This document shows, piece by piece, positions 25,036-33,981 of a stretch of 64,000 nt of DNA. Source of the stretch: Cloacibacillus porcorum (GTDB lineage: Bacteria; Synergistota; Synergistia; Synergistales; Synergistaceae); the NCBI RefSeq assembly GCF_001701045.1, contig NZ_CP016757.1:310001-374000 (forward strand), given 5' to 3'. The notes beneath the pieces are model-generated. The model was not told the origin of the DNA, did no database searches, and saw only the letters and a list, made by a program, of their open reading frames with translations. The translations under genes were made by a program, and so were the position numbers. Each line of letters starts with the position of its first letter. The first letter of the stretch is position 1.

Positions 25036-25884
25036 TCAGCAGTAGATATCTCTCTTTTCCCAGATCTCCTCCAGCTCTCCCAGACGGCGAAGGGCTGTGG
25101 GACCCATATATTCCGCCACCTGTATGAGCAGGGCGTTTATAAGCCCTATTGGTATCAATAAGGAATCTATATGCGCGATGTGCGAGCATGGCGCAATGAC
25201 GGCCATATCAGCCTCTCGTGCGAGAGGGCTGTTCATGGAATCGGTTATCGCCGCCGTTTTGAATCCGTTGCTTTTTGCGAAGGCGATGCATTCCACAGTC
25301 TGTCTTGTATAACGCGGAAAACTTATGCCGAGAGTTAAACTGTTCTTAGGAGCCGCGGTAAGATAGTTGCCAAGATTCTCATACGAGGGAATGAAAATTT
25401 TAGGGAAAAACCATGACAGGTAATATTCCATATACTGTACCAGGCAGCGAGTGCTTCGCAGCCCTATCAGATATACGGCTCCCGCCTCACATATCTCTGC
25501 GGCCAGCAGTTTGAGAGCTTTGTCGTTGTCTCCATTGGCTTTCAGATAGTATTTTGCCAGTTCAAGGTCACGCGCTATTACACCGGCGACATAGCCGCCC
25601 TCGTCTGGAAGCAGTTTATGGAGCTGAAGGCGTCCGATGGTGGAGAGCTGACTTTGCGCCTCCAACTGTAACGATTTGATAAAGTCGGGGAAATTCGCGT
25701 ACCCGAGAGTGGACGCCAAACGAATGGCGGAGGCTTCGCTGGAGCCGGCGTTATACCCAAGCTCCGCCGCTGTCATGAAGATAGATTTTTCCTTATTTGA
25801 AAGCATATAAGAAGCGATATTTTTCTGCGCCGAAGGCAACGTTTCAAGGTGCTCCATTATTTTTTGCCAGCTCAATTTGTCCAC
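25036..25884 (-). CDS. RpiR/MurR-family transcriptional regulator
   Basis: 282 residues. The N-terminal helix-turn-helix (about 1-80; SWQKIMEHLETLPSAQKNIASYMLSNKEKSIFMTAAELGYNAGSSEASAIRLASTLGYANFPDF) is HTH_6. The C-terminal half (about 125-260) is a SIS domain (GAVYLIGLRSTR, LGISFPRYTRQTVECIAFAKSNG, AAITDS). RpiR regulators usually sense phosphosugars but also control amino-acid and keto-acid genes. It faces the aminotransferase/TRAP/thiolase operon. The 40-bp palindrome on that operon's promoter, with a GAAGGAATTCCTTC core, is its likely site, probably as a repressor. Confidence 0.92.
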   Translation of the reverse strand: MDKLSWQKIMEHLETLPSAQKNIASYMLSNKEKSIFMTAAELGYNAGSSEASAIRLASTLGYANFPDFIKSLQLEAQSQLSTIGRLQLHKLLPDEGGYVAGVIARDLELAKYYLKANGDNDKALKLLAAEICEAGAVYLIGLRSTRCLVQYMEYYLSWFFPKIFIPSYENLGNYLTAAPKNSLTLGISFPRYTRQTVECIAFAKSNGFKTAAITDSMNSPLAREADMAVIAPCSHIAHIDSLLIPIGLINALLIQVAEYMGPTALRRLGELEEIWEKRDIYC

Positions 25885-25960
25885 CCGCCATTAATAATTA
25901 TTTATTGATAATTGTACACATATATATTGGCTTGTGCTAGGAAAGTTTAACTTGTTTATA

Positions 25961-25989
25961 TTGACAAAATAGCTCAGAAGACTTATAAA
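25961..25989 (+). promoter_or_regulatory. Promoter of the aminotransferase-thiolase operon
   Basis: TTGACA at 25961-25966, a 17-bp spacer, then TATAAA at 25984-25989. The -10 box lies within the large palindrome, so a bound regulator would block it. Confidence 0.75.
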
Positions 25990-26022
25990 TTATATGAAGG
26001 AATTCCTTCATATAATTTATAA
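25983..26022. promoter_or_regulatory. Perfect 40-bp palindrome, likely RpiR operator
   Basis: Every base of the 20-bp left half (TTATAAATTATATGAAGGAA) is matched in the right half, with no spacer. The core TGAAGGAATTCCTTCA resembles sites bound by RpiR-type regulators. It overlaps the -10 box and start point of the downstream operon. Confidence 0.8.
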
Positions 26023-26045
26023 ATATAATTATATTAGTGAACAAA

Positions 26046-26061
26046 TGAAGTATTTCCTTCA
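26046..26061. promoter_or_regulatory. Second, imperfect copy of the RpiR-type site
   Basis: TGAAGTATTTCCTTCA repeats the core of the 40-bp palindrome with two differences, 39 bp beyond its centre end and just before the ribosome site. It suggests cooperative binding. Confidence 0.6.
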
Positions 26062-26087
26062 ATAGATTATACAAAGGAGGGAATTTT

Positions 26088-27428
26088 ATGCAGCAACATT
26101 TATTTCCAAGAAGTTTTAAGACTAATTATTTAGAAGCAGACTACGGTGAAGGTATCTATATCTATGATAAACAGGGTAAAAGGTATCTGGATGGCTGCAG
26201 CGGTGCGCTTATCTCGAATTTAGGACATTGCAACAGAGATATCGTAACGGCGGTAGAGAAACAATTTGGCAGGCTGGAATTTGCCCACCCGTCGCGCTGG
26301 CATGTCGATATAGTGGAAGAGGCCGCGGCGGCCGTTGCCGAGACTGCTTCCGGCGATCTTGACAACGTCTGGTTTGTCAGCGGCGGCAGCGAAGCCGTTG
26401 AGACGGCCTTAAAACTGGCACGGCAATATTATGTTGAGCGTGACGGTGCCGGCAGCAGCAAACATATTACCATCGGCAGATGGAATTCATATCACGGCAG
26501 TACGATCGGCACGATGGCCGTGGCCGGGTCAATGGCACGCCGCCGCGTATTTTCCCCCCTGTTCGCCGAATCGCCGAAGATCCCCTCTACATATTGTTAT
26601 CGCTGCCATTTTCATAAGCAATATCCCCAATGCGGGCTGCTTTGCGCCCGGGCTCTGGAAGAGATGATCCAGATAATCGGGCCGCAGTATATATCCTCGT
26701 TTATCGCGGAGCCGATCGTTGGTTCAACCGTCGGCGCCGTGGTCCCTCCCGACGAGTACTGGCCTATGGTATGGGATATCTGTGACAGATACGACATTCT
26801 CCTAATCGCGGACGAAGTAATGACGGGTTGTGGGCGTACCGGTAAGAACTTCTGCGTTGACCACTGGGATGTCGTCCCTGACATCATCGCCACCGCAAAG
26901 GGCATGGCGGCCGGTTATGTGCCGACGGGTGGAATTATCGCCAGAAATAACATCGTAGAGGCGATCAAAGACGGCAGCGGCGCTTTCATGCACGGCCATA
27001 CGTACAACGGCAACCCTATGAGCGCCGCCGCTGTGGCCGCCGTCTTTAAATATATGAAGGAGCATGGCGTTGTGGAGAATGCCGCGAAGATGGGCGAACT
27101 TCTGGGCGCAGGGCTTAAAAAGATCGGTGAAGAGAGCGCCATAATCGGCGAGGTCCGCGGCAAAGGATTGATGTGGGGTTTTGAGGTCGTGAAAGACAAG
27201 GCGTCGAGGGAGCCGTTTGATAAAAAGACTGCGGCGGCAAATGTGGTTACGAAAGCCTGTATCGAAGAGGGGCTCATCATTTATCCCGGCGGCGGACAGA
27301 TAAGAGGAACCAGCGGAGACAACTTTATGACGGCGCCGCCGCTGATTATCACGGAAATTCAGGTAAAAGAACTCCTGGAAAAGCTGAAAAATGGAATCAA
27401 GAGAGCGGAAGCGGCTCTTGTAAAGTAA
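26088..27428 (+). CDS. Class III (PLP) aminotransferase, omega/beta-amino-acid type
   Basis: 446 residues. Family motifs: DGCSGALISNLGHCN, WFVSGGSEAVETALKLARQYY, a HGST motif (SYHGSTIG), the cofactor-binding LLIADEVMTGCGRTGK, and the PLP lysine in IATAKGMAAGYVP (about 271). A Cys-containing insert (YCYRCHFHKQYPQCGLLCA) is present, as in some relatives. Class III enzymes transfer amino groups from non-alpha positions. Since the downstream genes handle 3-oxoacids, the natural substrate may be a beta-amino acid, inferred from context only. AAAGGAGGG precedes the ATG. First gene of a seven-gene unit. Confidence 0.93.
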   Translation: MQQHLFPRSFKTNYLEADYGEGIYIYDKQGKRYLDGCSGALISNLGHCNRDIVTAVEKQFGRLEFAHPSRWHVDIVEEAAAAVAETASGDLDNVWFVSGGSEAVETALKLARQYYVERDGAGSSKHITIGRWNSYHGSTIGTMAVAGSMARRRVFSPLFAESPKIPSTYCYRCHFHKQYPQCGLLCARALEEMIQIIGPQYISSFIAEPIVGSTVGAVVPPDEYWPMVWDICDRYDILLIADEVMTGCGRTGKNFCVDHWDVVPDIIATAKGMAAGYVPTGGIIARNNIVEAIKDGSGAFMHGHTYNGNPMSAAAVAAVFKYMKEHGVVENAAKMGELLGAGLKKIGEESAIIGEVRGKGLMWGFEVVKDKASREPFDKKTAAANVVTKACIEEGLIIYPGGGQIRGTSGDNFMTAPPLIITEIQVKELLEKLKNGIKRAEAALVK

Positions 27429-27495
27429 GTAGCGTGTTCACACCTCTATAAAGGCCATAAAAGAGGATTTTCTAATTTAGGAGGGAGATTGCAGT

Positions 27496-28452
27496 ATGAA
27501 GAAGAGCAGAGTTTTAATAAGTATGGTTATTTTGGCGCTGTTTGCCTCGGCGGCCTTCGCCACGACATTTGTGACGATCGGTTCCGGAGGAGTCGGAGGC
27601 ACCTATTATCCGCTGGGCGGAGTGATGGCGGAGCTTCTTACCAAGGGTAACGTCGATATCAAGGCGACCTCGCGTTCAACGGCGGCCTCGAAAGAGAACT
27701 GCCGCCTGGTGGCTTCAAACAAGGCCCAGATAGGAATGACGATGGGCTCAACGCTGTATCAGGCGTACACGGGAACGGAAGCTTTCAAAGATGACGGCAA
27801 ACTGCCGCTTTTGACGCTGATGCATATGTATGCCGCTCCGCAGCATTTGGTAACTACGACCAGAACAGGAATCAAAAAGTTCTCTGATATCAAGGGTAAA
27901 AAGGTCTCGCTCGGAGCACAGGGCGGCGGTGACCAGCTCCTTTCCCTGATGATACTTGAGGCGGCGGGTATGGACCCAGACAAGGATCTCCGCAAGCAGC
28001 AGCTCTCTCAGCCTGAGGCGGTAACTGCGCTTAAGGACGGAAATATCGACGCCGCCTTCTTCAACTTTGCGGTCCCCGGCTCTGCGGTCATGGAGATCGC
28101 GGCAGTACGCGACGTGGTGCTGATACCGCTTCCTGATGATGTTATCGCAAAGGTCACGGCGAAACATCCGTTCCTTATGCCCTATACGATAGCTAAAGGC
28201 GCGTATTCAAAACAGGACCAGGACGTCAAGACCGTCGCCGACGGAAATTTCCTTGTCGTTAACGAAAAGCTTCCTGAGAAGGTGGCCTATGACATGGTAA
28301 AGATCTTCATTGAGAAAAAAGAAGACATCATGAAGGTTACGCCTCAGGCGGTAGATTTTACGCCGCAGAAGGCCGGAATAGGCATCATACCGTTCCACAA
28401 AGGAGCGGCCAAATACTTCAAGGAAAAGGGCGTAAACGTAGAGTCGAAATAA
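27496..28452 (+). CDS. TAXI-family TRAP transporter substrate-binding protein
   Basis: 318 residues. A signal peptide (about 1-22, ending AFA) precedes the TAXI hallmark FVTIGSGGVGGTYYPLGGVMAELL. Then come SRSTAASKENCRLV, KKVSLGAQGGGD and the C-terminal GAAKYFKEKG. It is the periplasmic binding protein of a tripartite (TRAP) transporter driven by an ion gradient. TAXI systems take up glutamate, 2-oxoglutarate and other small acids; the ligand here is probably the amino or oxo acid degraded by the flanking enzymes. A hairpin between it and the permease gene may set their expression ratio. Confidence 0.95.
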   Translation: MKKSRVLISMVILALFASAAFATTFVTIGSGGVGGTYYPLGGVMAELLTKGNVDIKATSRSTAASKENCRLVASNKAQIGMTMGSTLYQAYTGTEAFKDDGKLPLLTLMHMYAAPQHLVTTTRTGIKKFSDIKGKKVSLGAQGGGDQLLSLMILEAAGMDPDKDLRKQQLSQPEAVTALKDGNIDAAFFNFAVPGSAVMEIAAVRDVVLIPLPDDVIAKVTAKHPFLMPYTIAKGAYSKQDQDVKTVADGNFLVVNEKLPEKVAYDMVKIFIEKKEDIMKVTPQAVDFTPQKAGIGIIPFHKGAAKYFKEKGVNVESK

Positions 28453-28470
28453 TCATCAACGGACAGATGG

Positions 28471-28506
28471 AACACGGGAAGGCTGAGCTCTTCCCGTGTT
28501 GCTTTT
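28471..28506 (+). terminator. Hairpin between binding protein and permease genes (probable attenuator)
   Basis: AACACGGGAAG and CTTCCCGTGTT form a perfect 11-bp stem with an 8-nt loop, followed by GCTTTT. Partial termination here would give more binding protein than permease, as is common in such operons. Confidence 0.6.
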
Positions 28507-28536
28507 AAGGTTTCCAATTATAGGAGGTTTAGTAGA

Positions 28537-30510
28537 ATGGCTGACGACTCAGGCAAAAAGATGATCCCTCCGACAGAGACTGTACAGGAAGAGAAAGTCA
28601 TTATTGTTGACCCGGAGGAGAGCAAAAAGAGGATATTGTCTGGATACCAGTATTACCTGGTCGCCGGAATCGCAATAATTGCCTCCATATTCCACCTTTA
28701 CACCGCGGCTTTCGGCCTATTCGACGCTATGACGCAGCGGTCGTGGCACTGGATGTTTATGGGATCGCTTCTGTTTCTCTGTTATCCGATGTCTCAGAAG
28801 AGAGGCTCGAAGACAAGGATAGAGTGGCTTGACTGGATATTGGCGGGTGCGCTCGTCTTTGGATGCGCGAACATTCTCTACAATTATGAGGCCATCGCGA
28901 TGCGCGAGGGATCGGCGATACCCTCTGACATATACATAGGCTGCATAATGGTTTTTCTGGTCATTGAGGGCACACGCCGCTCGATGGGGTGGCCGCTGCC
29001 GATAATGGCTATCATCGCTATTCTGTACGGTATCTTTGGCCCTTATATGCCGGGAATTCTGGCGCACGGCGGATTTAATTTAGATGAATTGGCTCCATTT
29101 CTTTATCTCAGAACGGACGGAATCTTTGGCGTACCCCTCGGAGTCTCCGCCTCATTTATATTCCTGTTCATTCTCTTTGGAGCTTTCCTTAGTTCGTCGG
29201 GAGCGGGGCAGTTCTTCATAGACCTTGCCGTCGCGGTAGCGGGCAGGAGTCAGGGCGGTCCCGGTAAGGCCGCCGTCGTCGCGAGCGGCCTGATGGGTAC
29301 GGTATCTGGAAGTTCATGCGGCAACGCCGTCACCACCGGCGCGTTCACGATACCTCTAATGAAGCAGGCTGGTTATAATTCAGAATTTGCCGGAGCGATA
29401 GTTGCCTGCGCCTCGACAGGAGGGCAGGTAATGCCCCCCGTAATGGGAGCGGCGGCCTTCGTTATGGCGCAGTTCCTTGGCGTCTCATACTGGGAGATCG
29501 TCGTTGCGGCGGCGATACCGGCAACGCTTTACTTTATATCGATCATGGCGATGGTCCATTTCCGCGCCGGTAAAAAGCGTATGGCACGCCTTGATAAAGA
29601 GGATATCCCCAAGGTCAGGGTCGTTCTGCGCAATGGAGCTCACCTTCTCCTGCCGATATTGGCACTGATCGTATTTCTCGCGCTGGGTTATTCTCCGACC
29701 ATGGCCGTCTTCTGGTCGATCATTGCGATAATAGTATTTTCATGGCTTGGTGACAAAGAGCACAGGATGACGCCCAAAAAGATCATCGCGGCGTTGATCT
29801 CCGGCGGTACCGGAGCTATCGAGGTGGCGGCCGCCTGCGCCTGCTCCGGCATCGTCATCGGCGTCATCGCCATCACAGGTGTGGGGCTGGCATTTTCCTC
29901 GTTTGTTCTCAGCCTGTCGCACGGAATCCTCCCGCTAGCGCTGATACTGACGATGATCGGTTCGATCATCCTGGGGATGGGTGTGCCCACTACGGCGCAG
30001 TATATCATTACCTCGACTCTGGCCGCGCCAGCGCTTGCTCAGATGGGAGTTCCCATGATGTCGGCGCATCTTTTCTGTCTCTATTTCGGTGTGCTGGCGG
30101 ACGTCACGCCGCCTGTGGCGCTGGCCACCTATGCGGCCTCCGGCATCGCCAAATCGAATCCGATCAAGACTGGTTTTACGGCGCTTGTCACCGCCGCCGC
30201 CGGTTTTCTCGTCCCCTTTATGTTCGTGTACAATCCCTATTTGCTTCTCCAGGGTAATGTATTCCACATATTGATAGGCTGTGTTACGGCACTGATCGGG
30301 ATACTGGGACTCTCTGCCGGAGTGCAGGGTTATCTGGCCAGCGATCTCAATATCGTGGAGAGGCTGCTTTTGCTCTGCGTTCCATTTTTGATAATATATC
30401 CGACTCTGACGAGCAACCTGATCGGAGTCGCGATAATTGCGGCAATTTATATTATGCAGAAGATCAATCTTAAAAAGAAAGGGCTTTCAGGAGAGGGAGG
30501 AATCGTGTGA
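28537..30510 (+). CDS. TRAP transporter fused permease (small and large membrane subunits)
   Basis: 657 residues with about 16-18 predicted membrane segments. The first part (about 30-150) corresponds to the small four-helix subunit. The rest is the DctM-like large subunit, with GTVSGSSCGNAVTTGAFTIPLMKQAGY and STGGQVMPPVMGAAAF, and the second repeat GMGVPTTAQYIITST and DVTPPVALATYAASGIAKS. Fused permeases pair with TAXI binding proteins, as here. It lies 85 bp after the binding-protein gene and its stop overlaps the next start (TGATG). Confidence 0.96.
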   Translation: MADDSGKKMIPPTETVQEEKVIIVDPEESKKRILSGYQYYLVAGIAIIASIFHLYTAAFGLFDAMTQRSWHWMFMGSLLFLCYPMSQKRGSKTRIEWLDWILAGALVFGCANILYNYEAIAMREGSAIPSDIYIGCIMVFLVIEGTRRSMGWPLPIMAIIAILYGIFGPYMPGILAHGGFNLDELAPFLYLRTDGIFGVPLGVSASFIFLFILFGAFLSSSGAGQFFIDLAVAVAGRSQGGPGKAAVVASGLMGTVSGSSCGNAVTTGAFTIPLMKQAGYNSEFAGAIVACASTGGQVMPPVMGAAAFVMAQFLGVSYWEIVVAAAIPATLYFISIMAMVHFRAGKKRMARLDKEDIPKVRVVLRNGAHLLLPILALIVFLALGYSPTMAVFWSIIAIIVFSWLGDKEHRMTPKKIIAALISGGTGAIEVAAACACSGIVIGVIAITGVGLAFSSFVLSLSHGILPLALILTMIGSIILGMGVPTTAQYIITSTLAAPALAQMGVPMMSAHLFCLYFGVLADVTPPVALATYAASGIAKSNPIKTGFTALVTAAAGFLVPFMFVYNPYLLLQGNVFHILIGCVTALIGILGLSAGVQGYLASDLNIVERLLLLCVPFLIIYPTLTSNLIGVAIIAAIYIMQKINLKKKGLSGEGGIV

Positions 30511-31199
30511 TGCCTAAAAAAATCATCAAACCTGTGGTTTCCGCGCAAGAGGCCGTCAAATGTATAAAGAGTGGTGACTCAGTCATGGTTGGCGGGTTCA
30601 ATTACGGCGGCATTCCCTATACGCTCACGGATGCGCTCTACGACCAGGGGACCGACCAGCTGACACTGATTTCCAACGACACGATCTATGAATTCTGCGG
30701 ACAGGGAAAACTTGTCGCAGGCGGGCGCTGTAAGAAGGTGATCGCCTCCCATGTGGGGCTCAACAAGACTACCGGACGGCTCTTTCATGAGGGAAAGATG
30801 GAGCTTGAGCTCTTTCCGCAGGGGACATATGTAGAAAAGATCAGGGCTGGAGGCGCCGGGCTAGGCGGTTTTCTCACTCCGACAGGCGTCGGTACCGTAG
30901 TCGAAGAGGGGAAAGAGGTCATCGAGATCAATGGGAAAAAATATATCCTCGAGCTGCCGCTTACAGCCGACGTCGCCTTGGTGCGGGCCTTCAGGGCCGA
31001 CCGAATGGGCAACCTTACGTACACTGGGACGAACAAGAACTTCAACCCGACGATGGCGACTGCGGCAAAGATCGTAATCGCCGAGGTGGACGAAGTCGTG
31101 AACGTAGGCGAACTGAATCCTGACAACATTGTGACCCAAGGTGTTCTTGTTGATATGCTGGTATTGAAAGGAGATTCCATCTATGCTACCAGAACTTGA
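30510..31199 (+). CDS. 3-oxoacid CoA-transferase, subunit A
   Basis: 229 residues from the ATG at 30510, which overlaps the permease stop; GGAGG is 9 nt upstream (GTG at 30507 is an alternative). The N-terminal VSAQEAVKCIKSGDSVMVGGFNYGGIPYTLTDAL matches the class I CoA-transferase alpha subunit with its GGFG..GIP motif. With subunit B it moves CoA from an acyl-CoA donor (acetyl- or succinyl-CoA type) to a 3-oxoacid, avoiding the cost of ATP. The subunits overlap by 17 bp. Confidence 0.94.
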   Translation: MPKKIIKPVVSAQEAVKCIKSGDSVMVGGFNYGGIPYTLTDALYDQGTDQLTLISNDTIYEFCGQGKLVAGGRCKKVIASHVGLNKTTGRLFHEGKMELELFPQGTYVEKIRAGGAGLGGFLTPTGVGTVVEEGKEVIEINGKKYILELPLTADVALVRAFRADRMGNLTYTGTNKNFNPTMATAAKIVIAEVDEVVNVGELNPDNIVTQGVLVDMLVLKGDSIYATRT

Positions 31200-31863
31200 T
31201 GAACAGCTCGTCAGAGAGCGCATAGCAAAGAGAATAGCCATGGAATTTGAGGAAGGGGAGGTGGTGAACCTCGGCATTGGAATTCCTACGCTTGTCGCCG
31301 ATTACATCCCGGAGGGAAAGCATGTCATATTTCAGGCGGAAAACGGCGCCATCGGTATAGGTCCTCCTCCGTCTGTGCCGAATTACAAGTGCATAGGGGC
31401 CGGTGGGCGCTTTATCAGCCTCCTGCCAGGCGGCAGCTTCTTCTCAAGCGATACGAGTTTCGGGCTTATCAGGGGCGGCCATATCGATGCGACCGTACTG
31501 GGAACGCTGGAGGTCGATCAGCACGGCGATCTCGCAAACTGGTGGATTCCCGGCAAGAGCGTGCCAGGGATGGGAGGGGCGATGGATCTTGTTGTCGGAG
31601 CCAGGCGCGTATATGTGGCGATGACCCATGTTACAAAAAAGGGCGCTCCTAAAATATTAAAGAAATGCACGCTGCCGCTCACGGCGGTCGGCGTTGTGGA
31701 TATGGTTGTGACAGAGTTTGCCGTATTTACAATAAAGGATGGAAAGGTGACCCTGATAGAGATCGCTCCGGAGGTGACCCAGGAACAGATAAGGGCAAAT
31801 ACAGAGGCCGATTATGAAGTTGCGGAGGATATTGCTGTCTATCGTGGATTGGAGGTCGCATAA
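31183..31863 (+). CDS. 3-oxoacid CoA-transferase, subunit B
   Basis: 226 residues. Contains VNLGIGIPTLVADYIPEGKHVIFQAENGAIGIGP, including the ENG motif whose Glu forms the covalent CoA thioester. Also present are SDTSFGLIRGGHIDATVLGTLEVDQHGDLANWWIPGK and GMGGAMDLV. These are the standard features of the beta subunit of acetoacetyl-/3-oxoacid CoA-transferases. Its stop is directly followed by the thiolase start, consistent with a single functional module. Confidence 0.94.
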   Translation: MLPELDEQLVRERIAKRIAMEFEEGEVVNLGIGIPTLVADYIPEGKHVIFQAENGAIGIGPPPSVPNYKCIGAGGRFISLLPGGSFFSSDTSFGLIRGGHIDATVLGTLEVDQHGDLANWWIPGKSVPGMGGAMDLVVGARRVYVAMTHVTKKGAPKILKKCTLPLTAVGVVDMVVTEFAVFTIKDGKVTLIEIAPEVTQEQIRANTEADYEVAEDIAVYRGLEVA

Positions 31864-33054
31864 ATGGAAAAGGCCGTTATTTTAAGCGCCTGCCGCACTG
31901 CCGGCGGAAAATTCGGCGGACAGTTTAAAAAATTTTCCGCGACGGATCTGGGAGCGTTCGCGCTCAAAGAGGCGGTGCTTCGTTCCGGCGCTCCGTGTGA
32001 ATCGGTGGAAGAGGTCATTTTAGGCAACGGCTGGCAGGCTGGCGTGGGAGCCAATCCGGCACGTAACGCGATGTATAAAGCCGGTATCCCTGTAAATGTT
32101 CCCGCCTTCACCGTCAATATCCGCTGCGGTTCGGGGCTGCGCACAGCCATGTTGGCCGCCGACAGGATACGTCTCGGCGACGCGAAGGCGATCCTCGCCG
32201 GAGGTATGGAAAGCGCTACCAACACCCCCTATCTTCTGCCTAGCGCCCGCTGGGGATTCCGTATGGGCAAACAAGAGGCGCTTGACGCGCTGCACGCCGA
32301 CGGCTTCCAATGTCCTTTGGCGGGTGCGCTTATGGGAGAGATAACTGAGAATTACGTGATACCCGAGCTCTCCATTACCCGCGAAGAGCAGGACGAATTT
32401 TCATACTACAGCCATAAAAAGGCGGCAGAGGCTATAGAGAAGGGCCTGTTCAAGGATGAGATCGTACCGATAACATTAAAAGATAAGAAAAAAGGCGAGC
32501 TTATTTTAGATACGGACGAGATACCGCGCAGGGATATTTCGCTGGAAGCGTTGGCAAAGCTGCCGACGATCTTTAAAAAAGAAAATGGTACGATAACGGC
32601 AGGTTCCAGCTCTGCGCTCTGTGACGCGGGAAGCGCGGTATTTGTCGCTGGCGCGGAATGGGCACGGGTGAACGGATTGAAGCCAATGGCGGAGATCGTG
32701 AGCTATGCAGTTACGGCGACCGACCCGCAGCACTTCCCGATCGCTCCCGTTGATGCGATGAGAATAGCTCTTGACAAGGCGGGCATGACCCTGGAAGAGA
32801 TGGAATTGATCGAACTCAACGAGGCCTTCGCGGCTCAGGTGATCGCCTGCCATAGAAAAATGCCGTTTGACATGGAAAAGCTCAACGTACACGGCGGAGC
32901 GATATCTCTGGGGCATCCCATAGGAGCCAGCGGGGCGAAAATATTAACGACTTTGATCTATAGCCTCATCAATCAGAATAAAGAGATCGGCATGGCCAGC
33001 GCCTGTATCGGCGGCGGTCAGGGGGTTGCAATGGTGATTCGGATAATAAAATAG
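31864..33054 (+). CDS. Acetyl-CoA acetyltransferase-type thiolase
   Basis: 396 residues with all thiolase active-site motifs: nucleophilic Cys in NIRCGSGLRTA (about 90), NEAFAAQ, the His in GGAISLGHPIGASG (about 352) and the second Cys in ACIGGGQG (about 380). It cleaves a 3-oxoacyl-CoA with CoA into acetyl-CoA and a shortened acyl-CoA. It starts one base after the CoA-transferase B stop. With the aminotransferase, transporter and CoA-transferase it makes a complete uptake-deamination-activation-cleavage pathway. A terminator follows. Confidence 0.95.
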   Translation: MEKAVILSACRTAGGKFGGQFKKFSATDLGAFALKEAVLRSGAPCESVEEVILGNGWQAGVGANPARNAMYKAGIPVNVPAFTVNIRCGSGLRTAMLAADRIRLGDAKAILAGGMESATNTPYLLPSARWGFRMGKQEALDALHADGFQCPLAGALMGEITENYVIPELSITREEQDEFSYYSHKKAAEAIEKGLFKDEIVPITLKDKKKGELILDTDEIPRRDISLEALAKLPTIFKKENGTITAGSSSALCDAGSAVFVAGAEWARVNGLKPMAEIVSYAVTATDPQHFPIAPVDAMRIALDKAGMTLEEMELIELNEAFAAQVIACHRKMPFDMEKLNVHGGAISLGHPIGASGAKILTTLIYSLINQNKEIGMASACIGGGQGVAMVIRIIK

Positions 33055-33113
33055 GAATGATCCAAAAGTATTTAAATTAAATTCCTTTTTTAAGTACCTG
33101 CCCTCCGCACATA

Positions 33114-33160
33114 GGCAAGGGGAGATTTCGTTCCGGCGTCTCTCCTTGCCATTTTGTTTT
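33114..33160 (+). terminator. Terminator of the thiolase operon
   Basis: GGCAAGGGGAGA and TCTCTCCTTGCC form a long stem followed by ATTTTGTTTT. Confidence 0.75.
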
Positions 33161-33931
33161 CTAATCTATCAGCCTGCCGCCCTCGACGAAGACCGTCTGT
33201 CCCGTTATGTAGGAGGCGCCCTCGGAGGCGAGGAAGAGGGCCGTGGCGGCGACGTCGCACGGGCGGCCGAAGCGGGCCAAGGGGATGTGCGCGAGCAGTT
33301 TGTCGCGGGTCGCCTGGTCGCTCAGGTAGCGTTCCGTCTGCGGCGTTACGACGTAACCTGGGGCGACGGCGTTGACGTTGATGCCGTATTCGGCCCACTC
33401 GTGGGCCAGCACCTTTGTCAGCTGGCGGATGCCGCCCTTCGCGGCGGCGTATGCCGCGAGGTTTTTGTGGCCGCGCGCCGAGGAGACGGAGGAGGTGTTT
33501 ATTATCTTGCCCCTGACGCCGTTGTCCACCATGCGCCGGGCGACGGCGGCCGCGGTAAAGAAGACGGCCTTCAGGTCGACGTCCAGCAGTCTGTCCCACT
33601 CGCTTTCCGTGTACTCAAGCGCCGGTTTTCTGTTGTTGAATCCGGCGTGGTTGCAGAGGATGTCGATCCTCCCAAGTCTGTCGATGCACTCCGCGACCAT
33701 TGTGGGAATGCTTTCCGTCTTCAGTAGGTCGCAGCTTACGAAACAGGCTTCGGCGTTTAGGGCGCGGCAGTCCGCGAGCACCGCCTTCGCCGCCTCCATG
33801 TTTCTGCCGGTGATCGCCACCTTCGCGCCGCAGGAGGCGAAGGCACGCGCCAACTCGCCGCCGATGCCGCCGGTCCCGCCTGTGATAAGTACGCTCTTTC
33901 CCCTGAAATCCATCATATTTTTGTAGTCCAT
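33161..33931 (-). CDS. SDR-family oxidoreductase
   Basis: 256 residues from the ATG at 33931 (AGAGGT upstream; the longer frame to 34027 has no ribosome site and reads through the neighbouring terminator). Classical short-chain dehydrogenase: ITGGTGGIGGELARAF (cofactor loop TGxxxGxG), NHAG, catalytic Ser in NTSSVSS and Tyr-Lys in YAAAK, and C-terminal YITGQTVFVEGG. It reduces or oxidises a small carbonyl or hydroxyl compound with NAD(P). The Arg-rich region after beta-2 (GRNM) favours NADP, as an inference. It convergently meets the thiolase operon. Confidence 0.92.
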   Translation of the reverse strand: MDYKNMMDFRGKSVLITGGTGGIGGELARAFASCGAKVAITGRNMEAAKAVLADCRALNAEACFVSCDLLKTESIPTMVAECIDRLGRIDILCNHAGFNNRKPALEYTESEWDRLLDVDLKAVFFTAAAVARRMVDNGVRGKIINTSSVSSARGHKNLAAYAAAKGGIRQLTKVLAHEWAEYGINVNAVAPGYVVTPQTERYLSDQATRDKLLAHIPLARFGRPCDVAATALFLASEGASYITGQTVFVEGGRLID

Positions 33932-33981
33932 AAAGATACCTCTGATCTTTGCAGGATAGGGATATTTTACCCTAAATGTGT

